Source: Tubiluchus corallicola (lineage: Eukaryota > Priapulida > Priapulimorpha > Priapulimorphida > Tubiluchidae). From it: DNA of 33,255 nt. Within the stretch, counting starts at the first letter, position 1, and each line of letters starts with the position of its first letter. The stretch spans positions 27,766 to 61,020 of the forward strand of contig JAQGDQ010001123.1 of the NCBI GenBank assembly GCA_030141605.1, in the 5' to 3' direction. Both the position numbers and the translations under genes were made by a program. Below the pieces are notes generated by a model. The model was not told where the DNA came from. It searched no databases and saw only the letters and a list, made by a program, of their open reading frames with translations. This document shows, piece by piece, positions 11,175-20,432 of this stretch.

Positions 11175-11212
11175 GACATTTCGACAGTAATCAGCTGTCA
11201 TTGTCAGTGGTA
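11175..11212 (-). ncRNA. Degenerate hammerhead-like motif, left arm of element 2
   Basis: On the minus strand the boxes read CTGACAA and GAAATGTC, with the same GACAGCTG stem II sequence as the right arm. G8 is changed, so it is probably inactive. Confidence 0.45.
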
Positions 11213-11341
11213 CACCATACAAACAACAACCAGTTTATGTAGACAGAGCCTACAGTATAGACATTATGCACTAATTGTGTATTTACAAAGAAGCCAAAGC
11301 AATACTACTTACCATCACAAAACGTCCTTACATTTTAAAGT

Positions 11342-11506
11342 AAGAATTATGAAAATCAGGGTATTTCGTTTAGAACTGCCAAGAAATTAAAAAATTCTCG
11401 TCTGTCTGGTATTAATGACCATGTTTGTGTCTCTGGCCACAAAACTGATTTTAATAACTTCAGCATTGTAGCTAGAGCTACAAATAACTGCTGCTTATTA
11501 ACCCTT
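11342..11506 (+). pseudogene. Fragment of Penelope-like GIY-YIG endonuclease domain
   Basis: About 54 open codons, preceded by a TAA at 11336. Residues reading GISFRTAKKL, SGINDHV, SGHKTDFNNF and SIVARA match the end of the Penelope polyprotein, where His of the D/E-H and G-H motifs is conserved. There is no start codon, no reverse transcriptase upstream, and similarity is lost after CCLL. It is a dead 5'-truncated copy. Confidence 0.7.
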
Positions 11507-12227
11507 TCATACCCATTATATCCCGTTTGATACGAGAACTTTTTATGCCTTTAAATTAATAAAATTTAAAAACAGTCAGTTACTTAATCTATTAATAGTT
11601 ATTTTGATTTAAGCCAATAACAACAAACTAAAAAATTATGTTAAAATTGCAAACAAGAAAATCTACGTAGCTTAAAAAACTGTGCAAGGTACAGTACTTT
11701 AGACATGACCTTGTACAGATCAGCATAGCATGCGCAGTAAATGTCTTTAATGCTTTAAAAAACATTAGCAGCTGCAAAACGAAGTACATTTTTTTGTTTT
11801 TGTTGTGTTTTTAAAAAAATCTGACTTTGTTTTTTTGCATCTGCCAAAGAATATCGTGTATCCTACATTGCAACCATTGAATCCAAATGGATCCTGTGGG
11901 ATACAGGCTATTTTTAGCACACAAGCACAGGTAAAAAAAATTATTATTATTTGTAAACAAGATGGACACCCTGAACAAAAATGCCAAGCAAAAAAATTTT
12001 CTTATTAAAAAAATAATTTGGGACTGAAAGGTAGTTTGTCTATGTGCCCTAATGAGTCTTCTTTTAAGGACAAAGTAGTTCAATTCCACTAACTTTATTT
12101 TCCAGCACTTAGCTATCTGTTACTGTATGCATTTCTTTTCTACAAGTCTGCTTAATCATTATCTGTTTGGCTTCTTTGTAAATACTGTAGGTTCTGTCCA
12201 TATAAACTGGTTGTTGTTTGTATAGCG

Positions 12228-12270
12228 TCCCACTGATGATGACAGCTGGTTAATGTCGAAACGTCTGGAA
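12228..12270 (+). ncRNA. Hammerhead-ribozyme-like motif, right arm of element 2
   Basis: Best of the set: stem I CCA (12230-12232) pairs with TGG (12266-12268). The CTGATGA box is at 12233-12239. Stem II is GACA...TGTC with a bulged T. GAAAC is at 12258-12262, and GTC at 12263-12265 is a canonical cleavage triplet. ACGU gives a two-base-pair stem III, so activity would need a dimer, as known for Penelope hammerheads. Confidence 0.6.
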
Positions 12271-12342
12271 ATGTTTTTAAACTGTTGTAAATTAAAGTTT
12301 TTAATGTAAGTTCTGTTATTTTAATAATAAATAATTTTTGTT

Positions 12343-14180
12343 TTGGGTTCTAATGTGCATCACACGTTACCCCACTAAGGGATGTTTAACAAGCCTCTTG
12401 TTTTAGCTTTTATATCCAGACGTAGCAATTATTTCTCATTTTACAGATCTGTTAAAAAAATTAGTGTAGGTTAAAATGTTCTTAACAAGCTTGTTAAGTG
12501 TTTACCTGGTTTGTTAGCCGTAATTAAGATCCACTTTAAGTGTTTCTATGACAAGATTAGTTTACTTTGTAAATTTTGTTGCAGATTCTGATAAACAAAC
12601 ATTTGTTATGTATATGTAATTTAAAACAATTAAGTCAATATTGTCAAACATGATTTGTCTAGTGATCTTAAAATGTCGCATCAGCAAAATTTAATACTGT
12701 GTATATATTTTATCACCAGGATCGGCGACACCACTGCCGCTGCCGCTGCCGCCGCCGGCACTATAACCTACTGTTACTGTCAACATGTGCTCGAAGACGT
12801 TCATTATTTACTAATAAAACATCTTTATTGCCTGTAACAATACAAATCAATTCTGTGATAGAACAATTGTACAAAACAACGGAAATGTTAAACCTACATT
12901 AACTTGAGAAAAAGATAAACAATGATTATGAAAATATGTGTCCGATTAAACAATTCGAAGCATAATGTTTACACAATGTGAATGCTTACAGTCAACCTAA
13001 ACCCTCACTATAATAATAAGTTTTTACAATTTATCATCCTACTCTCATCACGAATACTCAATTTGAATTATTTGAAGAACCGCCATTTTTCATTGCGCGT
13101 CACGAATGACGTAATGAGTACAGTCACGAGGTCACCAAGCATCGGTAACCGAAGACGCTTTCTGTACCTTGTACATCATTCTCGCTTACTCGCGGCAAAG
13201 AAGTGAAACATGGCTATATTTACTGTCCAATGCACGTGTTCGAAATTCAAAAGTAAAAGGTAAGATATTTAACTTAAAAGTCTCTTTTGTGTAATAATAA
13301 TAACTATGAATTGTTTGCGTAATCATAATAATGCGTTAAAAATTTTCAATGTCTGTTGGGATTATATAGGATTTTAAATTCTAGCAGAGCACTTATCCTA
13401 CTGAATGGATGAACTGTCCATTGTTAAAACAATGACATATTCCATTACATTTACACTTGATCAGCTGTTTGCTTCTGACAATACATACATGCAAAACACA
13501 ATTATGTCACATTTGGGAACTCGTAAGCACACAGATTTATGAAATGCAATCTTTATTCTTTCCAAAGTAGTATTACAACGCAATAGAAGGGGAATGAGAG
13601 ATGTTACCATGGTGGAGCTCTTACCCCTCTGTTATACACTGCAAAATTTAAAACAGGAACAAACACCTCAGTTTATAAAACATGTAGTCTACAGCTTTGA
13701 GGGTATGAATCAAAATATCACAAAGCTTTTTGCTTATATGTTATACAAGTTAATACAACACAAGTGATTGCATTTGGCACATACTTGAGTAGGTTTGCGC
13801 TTGTTTACACAAAATTTGACAAAGACAGACAAAATAATTAAACAGAGCAAAGAATCAAAAAAGACACAAAGCCTGGATATAACGTGGACAAGACTTGCGT
13901 TGAATTGTAATTACAGGAATTTAAACAGAAGCAAACGATACATCAGATTTGAGGGAGCACGTTTATGTATGATAAAGTGTGAAGCCTGGATTTAAGTAAA
14001 ACGTCCCAAAATAACTATTTAACATGTACGTACAATTTGTGCATTGTTGTAGAAGTATGTTAAAATTATTTACTTTTATTGTGTACTTTTATTTACAAGA
14101 ATTACCTAAAAGGTAGAAAAAATGCTGCTACACAGCGTTCACGCTTTTATCAATATAATAGTGGGAAACCCGCACATAAT
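12343..14180. other. Intergenic DNA, no recognisable gene
   Basis: A short GCC triplet run lies at 12728-12762 (CCACTGCCGCTGCCG and on). It resembles the triplet tract just upstream of the second Tyr-rich exon at 15330-15372 in base pattern only. No exon, tRNA or transposon end could be supported. Confidence 0.5.
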
Positions 14181-14183
14181 TTT

Positions 14184-14404
14184 GAAACTTTTATTACAAG
14201 GAGAACGACGTTTCGTTTACTGGCAGCTTCGTCGGTATGTAACAGTATGTTAATACTAGCATGGTATGATAAAGTATGTTACTATGCTACTTCGTTTACT
14301 GGCAACACAGTATGTTAAAGTATGTTAATACTAGCATAGTATGTTAAAGTATGTTACTATGTTACCAGTAAACGAAACATAGTTTTCCTTGTATTAGAAG
14401 TTTA
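14184..14404. mobile_element. Small foldback element 3, possibly Penelope-derived
   Basis: AAACTTTTATTACAAGGAGA at 14185-14204 and TTTCGTTTACTGGCAG at 14211-14226 pair with CCAGTAAACGAAAC and TTTTCCTTGTATTAGAAGTT at about 14364-14402. The interior repeats TATGTTAATACTAGCAT and TAAAGTATGTTACTATG. On the minus strand the left arm reads CCGACGAAGCTGCCAGTAAA then CGAAACGTCG, which resembles a hammerhead core with U4 mutated. It lies within 170 bases of the stop codon of the second Tyr-rich gene and may be in its 3' UTR; a minus-strand AATAAA sits at 14195-14190. Confidence 0.5.
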
Positions 14405-14566
14405 AATATTATGTATGGTTTGGTGTCATTATAAACAAAAACTTGATGAAAATCTTAGATTCAAGTTTACCACAGACCAGTGTACTCAAAACCTAGAAGT
14501 TGTCATTTAAGGTTCGGACTGATTATATTCCAGTGCTTAACAGGCAGTCATATTTAGCCTGGTGCT

Positions 14567-15262
14567 TCAGTGGTTGTATAGTGATGATGACCTTCTTCTT
14601 GGAAGGTGGTAACCAGTCGGACCATAACCTGGGTCAGTGTATCTGCTTCCTTGTCTCTTGTGAAATTCATAGTATCGTGGATGTCTTGGGTGGTATCTAC
14701 TCCTTGGATAATGAGGTCTTTTGTAATGGCCTGGTGGATCATGATAATTGGAACCACTGTCACCTCCGAAGTCAGCATAGCTGTCGCCTCCGTGACTGCC
14801 ATAGCTAGTGCCCGTGCTTCCGCTAAAACTGGCATAGCTGCTTCTGTGTCCCCCCGTCTTTCTTCCGTATCCACTGCCCGTGCGATGTGGTCGATGTCTT
14901 CTTTGCGGAGGCCGAGGAGCAGGCTTCGAGGGCAAAAGTATGTAATGGTCAGTGAATGTTGATTCGTACAGGTCTTCATAGGGAATTGTATGTCTTTCAA
15001 AATAAACACCAACTGGAGGCTGTTGGGTTGTTGTTGATTGTGGTATGTAGTATACCTTCTCTGGAGCATCCTTACTCGGATGTGGGGTGTAACTTCGTGG
15101 AGGCGCATGGGCTGCGGGATAATAATCTGTTGTGTAAGAAGGAGGATAATCAGTGAAGTAGCCTGTTGTTCGGTAATATGATGGGTGATACGATCCGTGC
15201 ACGCGTCCTCTTGGTGGATAGCCCTGTGCTGCTACTTGTACAGTCTCAAAGACCACAGCTAC
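14567..15262 (-). CDS. Secreted Tyr/His/Pro/Gly-rich Cys-free protein, paralog 2 (main exon)
   Basis: Family not recognised; clear paralog of the gene at 7731-8614. The exon starts after AATGAATTCAG, reads VAVVFETVQVAAQG (compare VVINSEFMQTAAQG in paralog 1), and runs 231 codons to the stop. The shared core is VGVYFERHTIPYEDLYEST followed by FTDHYI, preceded by KVYYIPQSTT and followed by YYEFHK, GSR and YGPTGY. Unlike paralog 1 it has an inserted Gly/Ser-rich stretch of about 40 residues (SFSGSTGTSYGSHGG and on) and an Arg-rich end. About 14% Tyr, no Cys. The first exon is uncertain: the nearest donor is ATGATG then GTAAGT (15404-15393), giving MM joined to VAVV, a poor signal peptide next to paralog 1's MKILVALLFY. 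A better exon 1 may lie further upstream. Same strand as paralog 1, about 7 kb away. Confidence 0.68.
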   Translation of the reverse strand, partial: VAVVFETVQVAAQGYPPRGRVHGSYHPSYYRTTGYFTDYPPSYTTDYYPAAHAPPRSYTPHPSKDAPEKVYYIPQSTTTQQPPVGVYFERHTIPYEDLYESTFTDHYILLPSKPAPRPPQRRHRPHRTGSGYGRKTGGHRSSYASFSGSTGTSYGSHGGDSYADFGGDSGSNYHDPPGHYKRPHYPRSRYHPRHPRYYEFHKRQGSRYTDPGYGPTGYHLPRRRSSSLYNH

Positions 15263-15392
15263 CTGAATTCATTAACAAACATGTTAGTTACCGAAGACAT
15301 TATTGATGTTGATGAAGGCAATGACGAAGACACCACTGCCGCCACGACTGCCACAGCCACAGCCACTGCCATTATCAACTTTGCTATCGTGA

Positions 15393-15404
15393 ACTTACCA
15401 TCAT
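15393..15404 (-). other. Candidate first coding exon end and splice donor of paralog 2
   Basis: On the minus strand AAAATATGATG is followed directly by GTAAGT. In phase with the main exon it would supply only Met-Met. The resulting intron is about 130 bases and contains a GTGGCT-type triplet tract. Tentative. Confidence 0.25.
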
Positions 15405-15877
15405 ATTTTCACAGGTAACAACTAAAATGAAAATTCGCTTGGGATGTAACCTGATAAACGCATTGTTTTCTACTTGAAACCTGTCTAGTTCTCATTATAG
15501 GTTTTAAATAATTAGTAATATTAAGTTTTAAATAGTTGTCACATTGTGGCGTCCTAGTATCACATCTTATCACATGCACATTACATTATATTGTAGACAT
15601 TTTGTAGGCAGAATTCAGAATTCTAAAATAATAGAAATAGTGGAGTGCATTCGTATGATAAATTTTTACGTAATTGAATTCTGTAGCAACGGTAAATGGC
15701 GTTCTTAATAACACATTCGCGAAATGAATTCTATGGCAACGTTAAATGAGTTGTAAATGACATATCCAGGCAGTTTTTTAGAAGAAAACCGAATAAGAGA
15801 ATAACCAAATGCTTCGCATTCCGAAGTAATTGTGTAGTAAGCCTAATCACGATTTCATGATGCGCATGCGCAATTAC
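15405..15877. other. Region upstream of paralog 2, nothing firm identified
   Basis: This should contain the promoter, and perhaps the true first exon, of the second Tyr-rich gene. I could not find a second MK-hydrophobic exon with a donor. TGCGCATGCGCA at 15861-15872 is a perfect NRF-1-type palindrome. Confidence 0.3.
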
Positions 15878-16177
15878 TGCAGGTCAAATGGTAAGTGCAC
15901 CACAGCAACGCGTCTTAACTACATCCGACATGTGTGTAAAGCAAACCCGTCTGCCGCATTAGTTTAGTAACTTCAGTTGTTTCACGTGGACTTTGCTTAA
16001 CTATGCATTAGTCAGCGCATAGAGTGATTTACTAGCAGGATCTTGCTTGGGAACAAAAAAAATGAACTAGGTAAGGCTCTAGCTAGCTGTTAAAACTGTT
16101 ACTATTACAATAGCACGGGCTGCGAGGCGTTGTAAACTATACAAAATGTGTTGTCTAGTACACTTAACCTTTGACGT
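15878..16177. mobile_element. MITE-like dispersed repeat (copy 1)
   Basis: The ends are short inverted repeats: AGGTCAAATGGTAAGTGCAC near 15882 and GTACACTTAACCTTTGAC at about 16159-16176. Bases 15878-16076 match the reverse complement of 31121-31325 at roughly 80% by eye (shared GCAACGCGTCTTAAC, CTGCCGCAT, GCATAGAGT, CTAGCAG). This is a dispersed non-coding element. Its transposase superfamily is not identifiable. Confidence 0.6.
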
Positions 16178-16390
16178 TTTTACGATCATCATCAATCGCT
16201 GCAACTGTGAAAGTGCTCATTCTGCAATCACAGTTACTGTGATAATTTTCTCTACCGCTGTCAATACTTACATTGAATATCAGCGCCAAGAGAGCTTTCA
16301 TTGTCGTAAAGGGCAGGTGAGTGGGGAGTCTAGTACCTCTAACTTTCTCACACCTGAAAAAAGCAAAACAATTACGACTGATATATCGCA

Positions 16391-16549
16391 AAATTTTAGG
16401 CAGTAACTTTTTCTAAAATTTACACAAAAAGCTATCTAGGTCAATAAAAAAATTTAAATGCTGAATGTGTTGGCAGGAAACTTTTCTATTGACCTACGGT
16501 AGATAGCTTTTTGTGTAAATTTTAGAAAATGTTACTGCCTAAAATTTTA
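16391..16549. repeat. Long hairpin, about 57-bp arms
   Basis: AAATTTTAGGCAGTAACTTT and the following CACAAAAAGCTATCT (16391-16437), then AGGTCAATA, recur inverted as TATTGACCTACGGTAGATAG to GTTACTGCCTAAAATTTT (16488-16549). The loop is about 40 bases. The arms are nearly identical, so this is a young foldback/MITE or a hairpin RNA source. Confidence 0.85.
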
Positions 16550-16745
16550 CTGTCTCAAATTTTTTACTGTCTTCATGTAGTTATAAATTTTTCTTGTACC
16601 AATACCTCTGGTGGCATCCAAAAGATTTTAAGAAGTACATATTATTACATTGTTATCGCTCATATACATTATGTTTGATATCGGTTTACGAGCTTTAAGC
16701 TCACGTTTTACAAATAAGTACTGTTTTATATCATATGAAACTAAA

Positions 16746-17182
16746 TCTTATCTTATCTTATCTCATCTCATCTCATCTCATCTCATCTCATCTCATCTCA
16801 TCTCATCTCATCTCATCTCATCTCATCTCATCTCATCTCATCTCATCTCATCTCATCTCACCTCATCTCATCTCATCTCATCTCATCTCATCTCATCTCA
16901 TCTCACCCCATCTCATCTCATCTCATCTCATCTCATCTCACCCCATCTCATCCCATCTCATCTCATCTCATCTCATCTCATCTCACCCCATCTCATCTCA
17001 TCTCATCTCATCTCATCTCACCCCATCTCATCTCATCTCATCTCACCCCATCTCATCTCACCTCATCTCATCCCATCTCATCTCATCTCATCTCATCTCA
17101 TCTCATCTCATCTCATCTCATCTCATCTCATCTCATCTCATCTCATCTCATCTCATCTCATCTCATCTCATCTTATCTTAGT
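16746..17182 (+). repeat. TCTCA pentanucleotide satellite
   Basis: About 87 copies of TCTCA (register: ATCTCATCTC), with CCTCA and CCCCA variants concentrated at about 16860-17070 and pure TCTCA at both ends. The flanking TCTTA units suggest the ancestral seed. Open frames here repeat SHLIS and are artefacts. Confidence 0.97.
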
Positions 17183-17394
17183 ACGAAAACTATGCTATTC
17201 TGCAAATGCTGGAGCTGTATATAAAGCATAAGTGTTTATGCTAATATATTTTTCTTCAACCTTATCACAAAATTTGTCCAATTGTAAATTGCTTTAGGTT
17301 CTAACTACTTTACCTATTCCCAAATGATTTAAAAGGTAACAAAACGCTCTTCATAATTGAGGCTTAGCCATTTCGTCTCGCAGTTTTGTATCAC
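17183..17394. other. Short unassigned spacer
   Basis: Nothing identified between the TCTCA array and the duplicated segment A. Confidence 0.4.
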
Positions 17395-17830
17395 TTACAA
17401 GGCTGTCTTATTGCTTACAAAGCTTGCGTTAACAGTAAAGTTGTATAAAACTGATTTAAATTTAGATCCCTAATTTAAACTATTAAATTTAAATTAATGA
17501 CAGTTGGGCGCAACCATTTCAATGGTAAGTCGTTTTTGAAACAAGTTTAGGTTTCTTAAAGTTTGAAAAGTAATCACAGCATTTGCAGCCCACTCTTCAC
17601 TAAATATGTAATAGTTTAAATTACTCTATATTGTCAATAAGATTGATAACGTGTTTTAGTGAAACAGCGGTGCACCCTGGGATGTTGATACATACTGCCG
17701 TTTTACCAGGTGGCGCGATTATTTTAAATTATTTAGAATTTTCTTTTCCATTTACACAAGTCTTTCAAACACGTAATCGTAATACTAAGTAATATAAATT
17801 TGCAAGAAAGTTTACTGGGATATATGATAC
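17395..17830 (+). repeat. Diverged duplicated segment A
   Basis: Aligns in direct orientation with 22808-23207. Shared blocks include CTGTATAAAAC, GGCGCARCCATTT, GGTARGTCGTTT, TCACCCTGG-like and TTTTAAATWATT...TTTTCTTTTC. There is no open frame in common. Either an old non-coding repeat family or a local duplication. Confidence 0.65.
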
Positions 17831-18290
17831 AAGCTAAAAATCGTTTTTCTTTCTCTTTAAGTAAGCTAAACTTCCTTTCTCTTTAAAAATCGCGCAGATC
17901 TTTTTAACTTTTTCTCTACAGCGGTTCCTAAATAACCTCAAGAAGTGAAATATCATCTGCATAGCTAAAGTGCATAAAAGAGCGACTATGATACAAGCGC
18001 GAATGCATTAATCAGGGTTACTTACACTCAGCCTCTTCACAACAGGAAACTGTGACAAGAATCTCACTCAATACGATACTCACGACAGATAAAAAGGAAA
18101 GTTAGCGTTATAAAGCTTGTCTATTCACTAATGACCCACATATTGTTACGGCTTTCTGTTACTGAAGATGTAGGCTACAAGGACAGACATCGTTAATCTT
18201 GTCCCAGTTACATTGACTTTAAATTCACTTTTAAAAGAAAATTTATTATACCCACTAGCAATATTTGTTATGATTAGCATTATTGTCGTC
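17831..18290. other. Intergenic DNA, nothing identified
   Basis: No exon or repeat unit recognised between segment A and the 31/60-bp satellite. Confidence 0.4.
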
Positions 18291-18295
18291 CTGAT

Positions 18296-18997
18296 ATGCC
18301 TAAAAACAGTAAAGTTTACAACGGACAAGTCTATACATAGTAAAGTTTATAACGGACATGTCTATACATAGTAAAATTTGTAACGGACATGTCTATACAT
18401 AGTAAAGTTTGCAACGGATATGTACACATAATTAAGTTTGCAAAGGATAAGCCTATACATAGTAAAGCTTGCAACAGACATGTACACATAATTAAGTTTG
18501 CAAAGGATAAACCTATACATAGTAAAGTTTGCAAAGGACATGTACACATAATTAAGTTTGCAAAGGATAAACCTATACATAGTAAAGTTTGCAACGGACA
18601 TGTACACATAATTAAGTTTGCAAAGGATAAGCCTATACATAGTAAAGTTTGCAAAGGACATGTACACATAATTAAGTTTGCAAAGGATAAGCCTATACAT
18701 AGTAAAGTTTGCAACGGACATGTACACATAATTAAGTTTGCAAAGGATAAGCCTATACATAGTAAAGTTTACAACGTCAAGTCTACACATAATTAAGTTT
18801 GCAAAGGATAAGCCTATACATAGTAAAGTTTGCAACATACATGTCTAAATACACTAAATTTTGCTATGTACATGTCTAAATACACTAAAGTTTGCAACGT
18901 ACATGTCTAAATACACTAAATTTTGCAATGTACATGTCTAAATACACTAAAGTTTGCAACGTACATGTCTAAATATACTAAAGTTTGCAACGGATAT
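18296..18997 (+). repeat. 31-bp satellite with 60-bp higher-order dimer core
   Basis: The outer parts are 31-bp monomers (ATGTCTAAATACACTAAA at 18841, 18872, 18903, 18934 and 18965; a TCTATACATAGTAAAGTTT type at 18328-18420). The middle, about 18420-18780, is a 60-bp dimer of two diverged monomers (GTACACATAATTAAGTTTGC and CTATACATAGTAAAGTTTGC) amplified six times. Open frames on both strands are repeats. Confidence 0.93.
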
Positions 18998-18999
18998 GT

Positions 19000-19935
19000 C
19001 TTAAAGCAGCAGGGTTTGCTATACGCAACACGTAAGACGTTATACGAAACTATGGCCAGTATATAATTTGACATAAAATGACACTCTATGTCCATCTTGC
19101 CAAAATTCACGTTGCCTCTGTTATGAGATCCATTATTTTTTGTAATCAAACCTCAAGTCAGAAGTTAAGCAAACATCAATACAGATAACTACAGATTTGA
19201 TGAAAAAGTTATACGTTTACCAAATCAGTACATTGGTAGAAAAATTGAGGTTCAACCCGTATTAGAACTCACTCCTTTCTGCTGCGTGTTCAGATCATCA
19301 TCCGTTTGATTTGTTATCTAGGTCTATAGACTAGGTATATCTAGGCATATCTTTCACCCCCCCCCCCTCCGTGTGCTTGCCTGCGGTTATAGTGATTATG
19401 AAAGTGATAGAAATTGTTCAACTTTAATGCACTTTAGCAGTTTGACTTTTTCGCCTATTTAAGTGTAAGTTCATTGATAATAAAATTGTAATTGTACTTT
19501 TTGAATATCCTGCACGCTAATGAATACGTAAGAGCAATAGTTTTAAATACGTCACTGCTTAAGTGAAGTACTAAATAATATAAATAAATAAATGTATGTT
19601 TATATACTTATATATATATATATATATATTTATTTATTATATACTAATCCACATCAGACAGGATAGTCACAAGACATAAGATTATTTTTTTAACAATTAT
19701 ATAATGTATAATACTAATACAATTATTATATTTTTATTATATATTATTATAATGGATATTACATATGTACATGTATATTACTGTATACAATGATATTTGA
19801 TATAATATTATGCTTACAATACTCGTTAATACAGCTGCTAGCAATTTCATTAACGGCCGAGTTTTAACAGACACCAGATTAAAAGGAAAACCGGATGGTT
19901 GTGTAGACGTTAGCTCAGAATAAATAATGCTCTAA
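19000..19935. other. Intergenic AT-rich DNA with poly-C tract
   Basis: Contains a run of about 12 C at 19357-19368, a TA run at about 19611-19630, and AT-rich TATTAT sequence to 19830. No gene recognised. Confidence 0.5.
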
Positions 19936-19937
19936 AA

Positions 19938-20432
19938 TATTGAAAACTACAATAGCTCTTTTTAAATCAAAGCTAAGATTAAACAATAATTACCTCAGAT
20001 ACTCAAATTTCGTTAAACTTTCAAAGCTACGCACGGCTCAGTGAATCTACTAAGATTGGCAGCGACGCCTTTTTGTCAAATTCGCGTGGCCGACAAATAG
20101 AAGGCGGTACCGTGCTAAGCATGATCTTAAATTGCAGTGTTAGTTTCATGACGTCATATGATGTAAAGCCCATTTTTCGTGACATCGTGCGTTTAAGCAG
20201 TACCCTATGCAAATGTGCTTGACGCGCAAGGGAAGATGCCTGCCATTGCACAAACTGTGGTTAGTTTCTGACGTAAGCAATAGCTGTGTTCGGTTGCCGT
20301 TAATTAACTTTCTAAGCTAATTATTCAAATACAAGTAACAATTGTTAACTTTTATAGGCAAGAAAATGTATATTTTGGACAGTAAATTAAAATGAGATTG
20401 AGTCTAAACAATTGTCTGGTCTTCCTTTAACA
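19938..20432 (+). repeat. Diverged duplicated segment B
   Basis: Aligns directly with 21445-21825. The best block is 20258-20400 (CTGTGTTCGGTTGCCGTTAA, TTAACTTTYC, GGCAAGAAAATGTATATTTT, GGACAG), about 85% identical by eye. Segment B carries roughly 100 bases near 20004-20128 that B' lacks. No conserved reading frame was found. Confidence 0.75.

Larger units (their letters stand above)
11101..12342 (+). mobile_element. Penelope-like retroelement remnant (foldback element 2)
   Basis: Inverted ends: about 11101-11295 matches the reverse complement of about 12165-12342 (shared AACAACAACCAGTTTAT, TACAGTATTTACAAAGAAGC). Between them a plus-strand frame at 11342-11506 retains a Penelope C-terminal segment: GISFRTAKKL then SGINDHVCVSGHKTDFNNFS then IVARA. 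This agrees with the GIY-YIG endonuclease region of Penelope-like elements (pattern G-S-R-T-x-x-x-L, S-x-I-x-D/E-H, G-H, F-D-D-F-S-I-L). The reverse transcriptase is missing and the frame breaks soon after. The right arm carries a good hammerhead motif, as expected for Penelope terminal repeats. Bases 11510-12100 are unassigned AT-rich filler. Confidence 0.75.

Noticed and set aside
11805-12089. Overlapping frames on both strands inside element 2
   Set aside because: No similarity to reverse transcriptase or any domain; AT-rich filler.
14554-15108. 184-codon minus frame overlapping Tyr-rich paralog 2
   Set aside because: Shadow of the real frame; it lacks the conserved core motif.
16650-17231. 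Repetitive SHLIS-type protein
   Set aside because: TCTCA array; a five-base unit without stops gives open frames automatically.
18331-18838. Repeat proteins from both strands of the 31/60-bp satellite
   Set aside because: The 60-bp core is a multiple of three, which keeps frames open; starts and ends follow the array.
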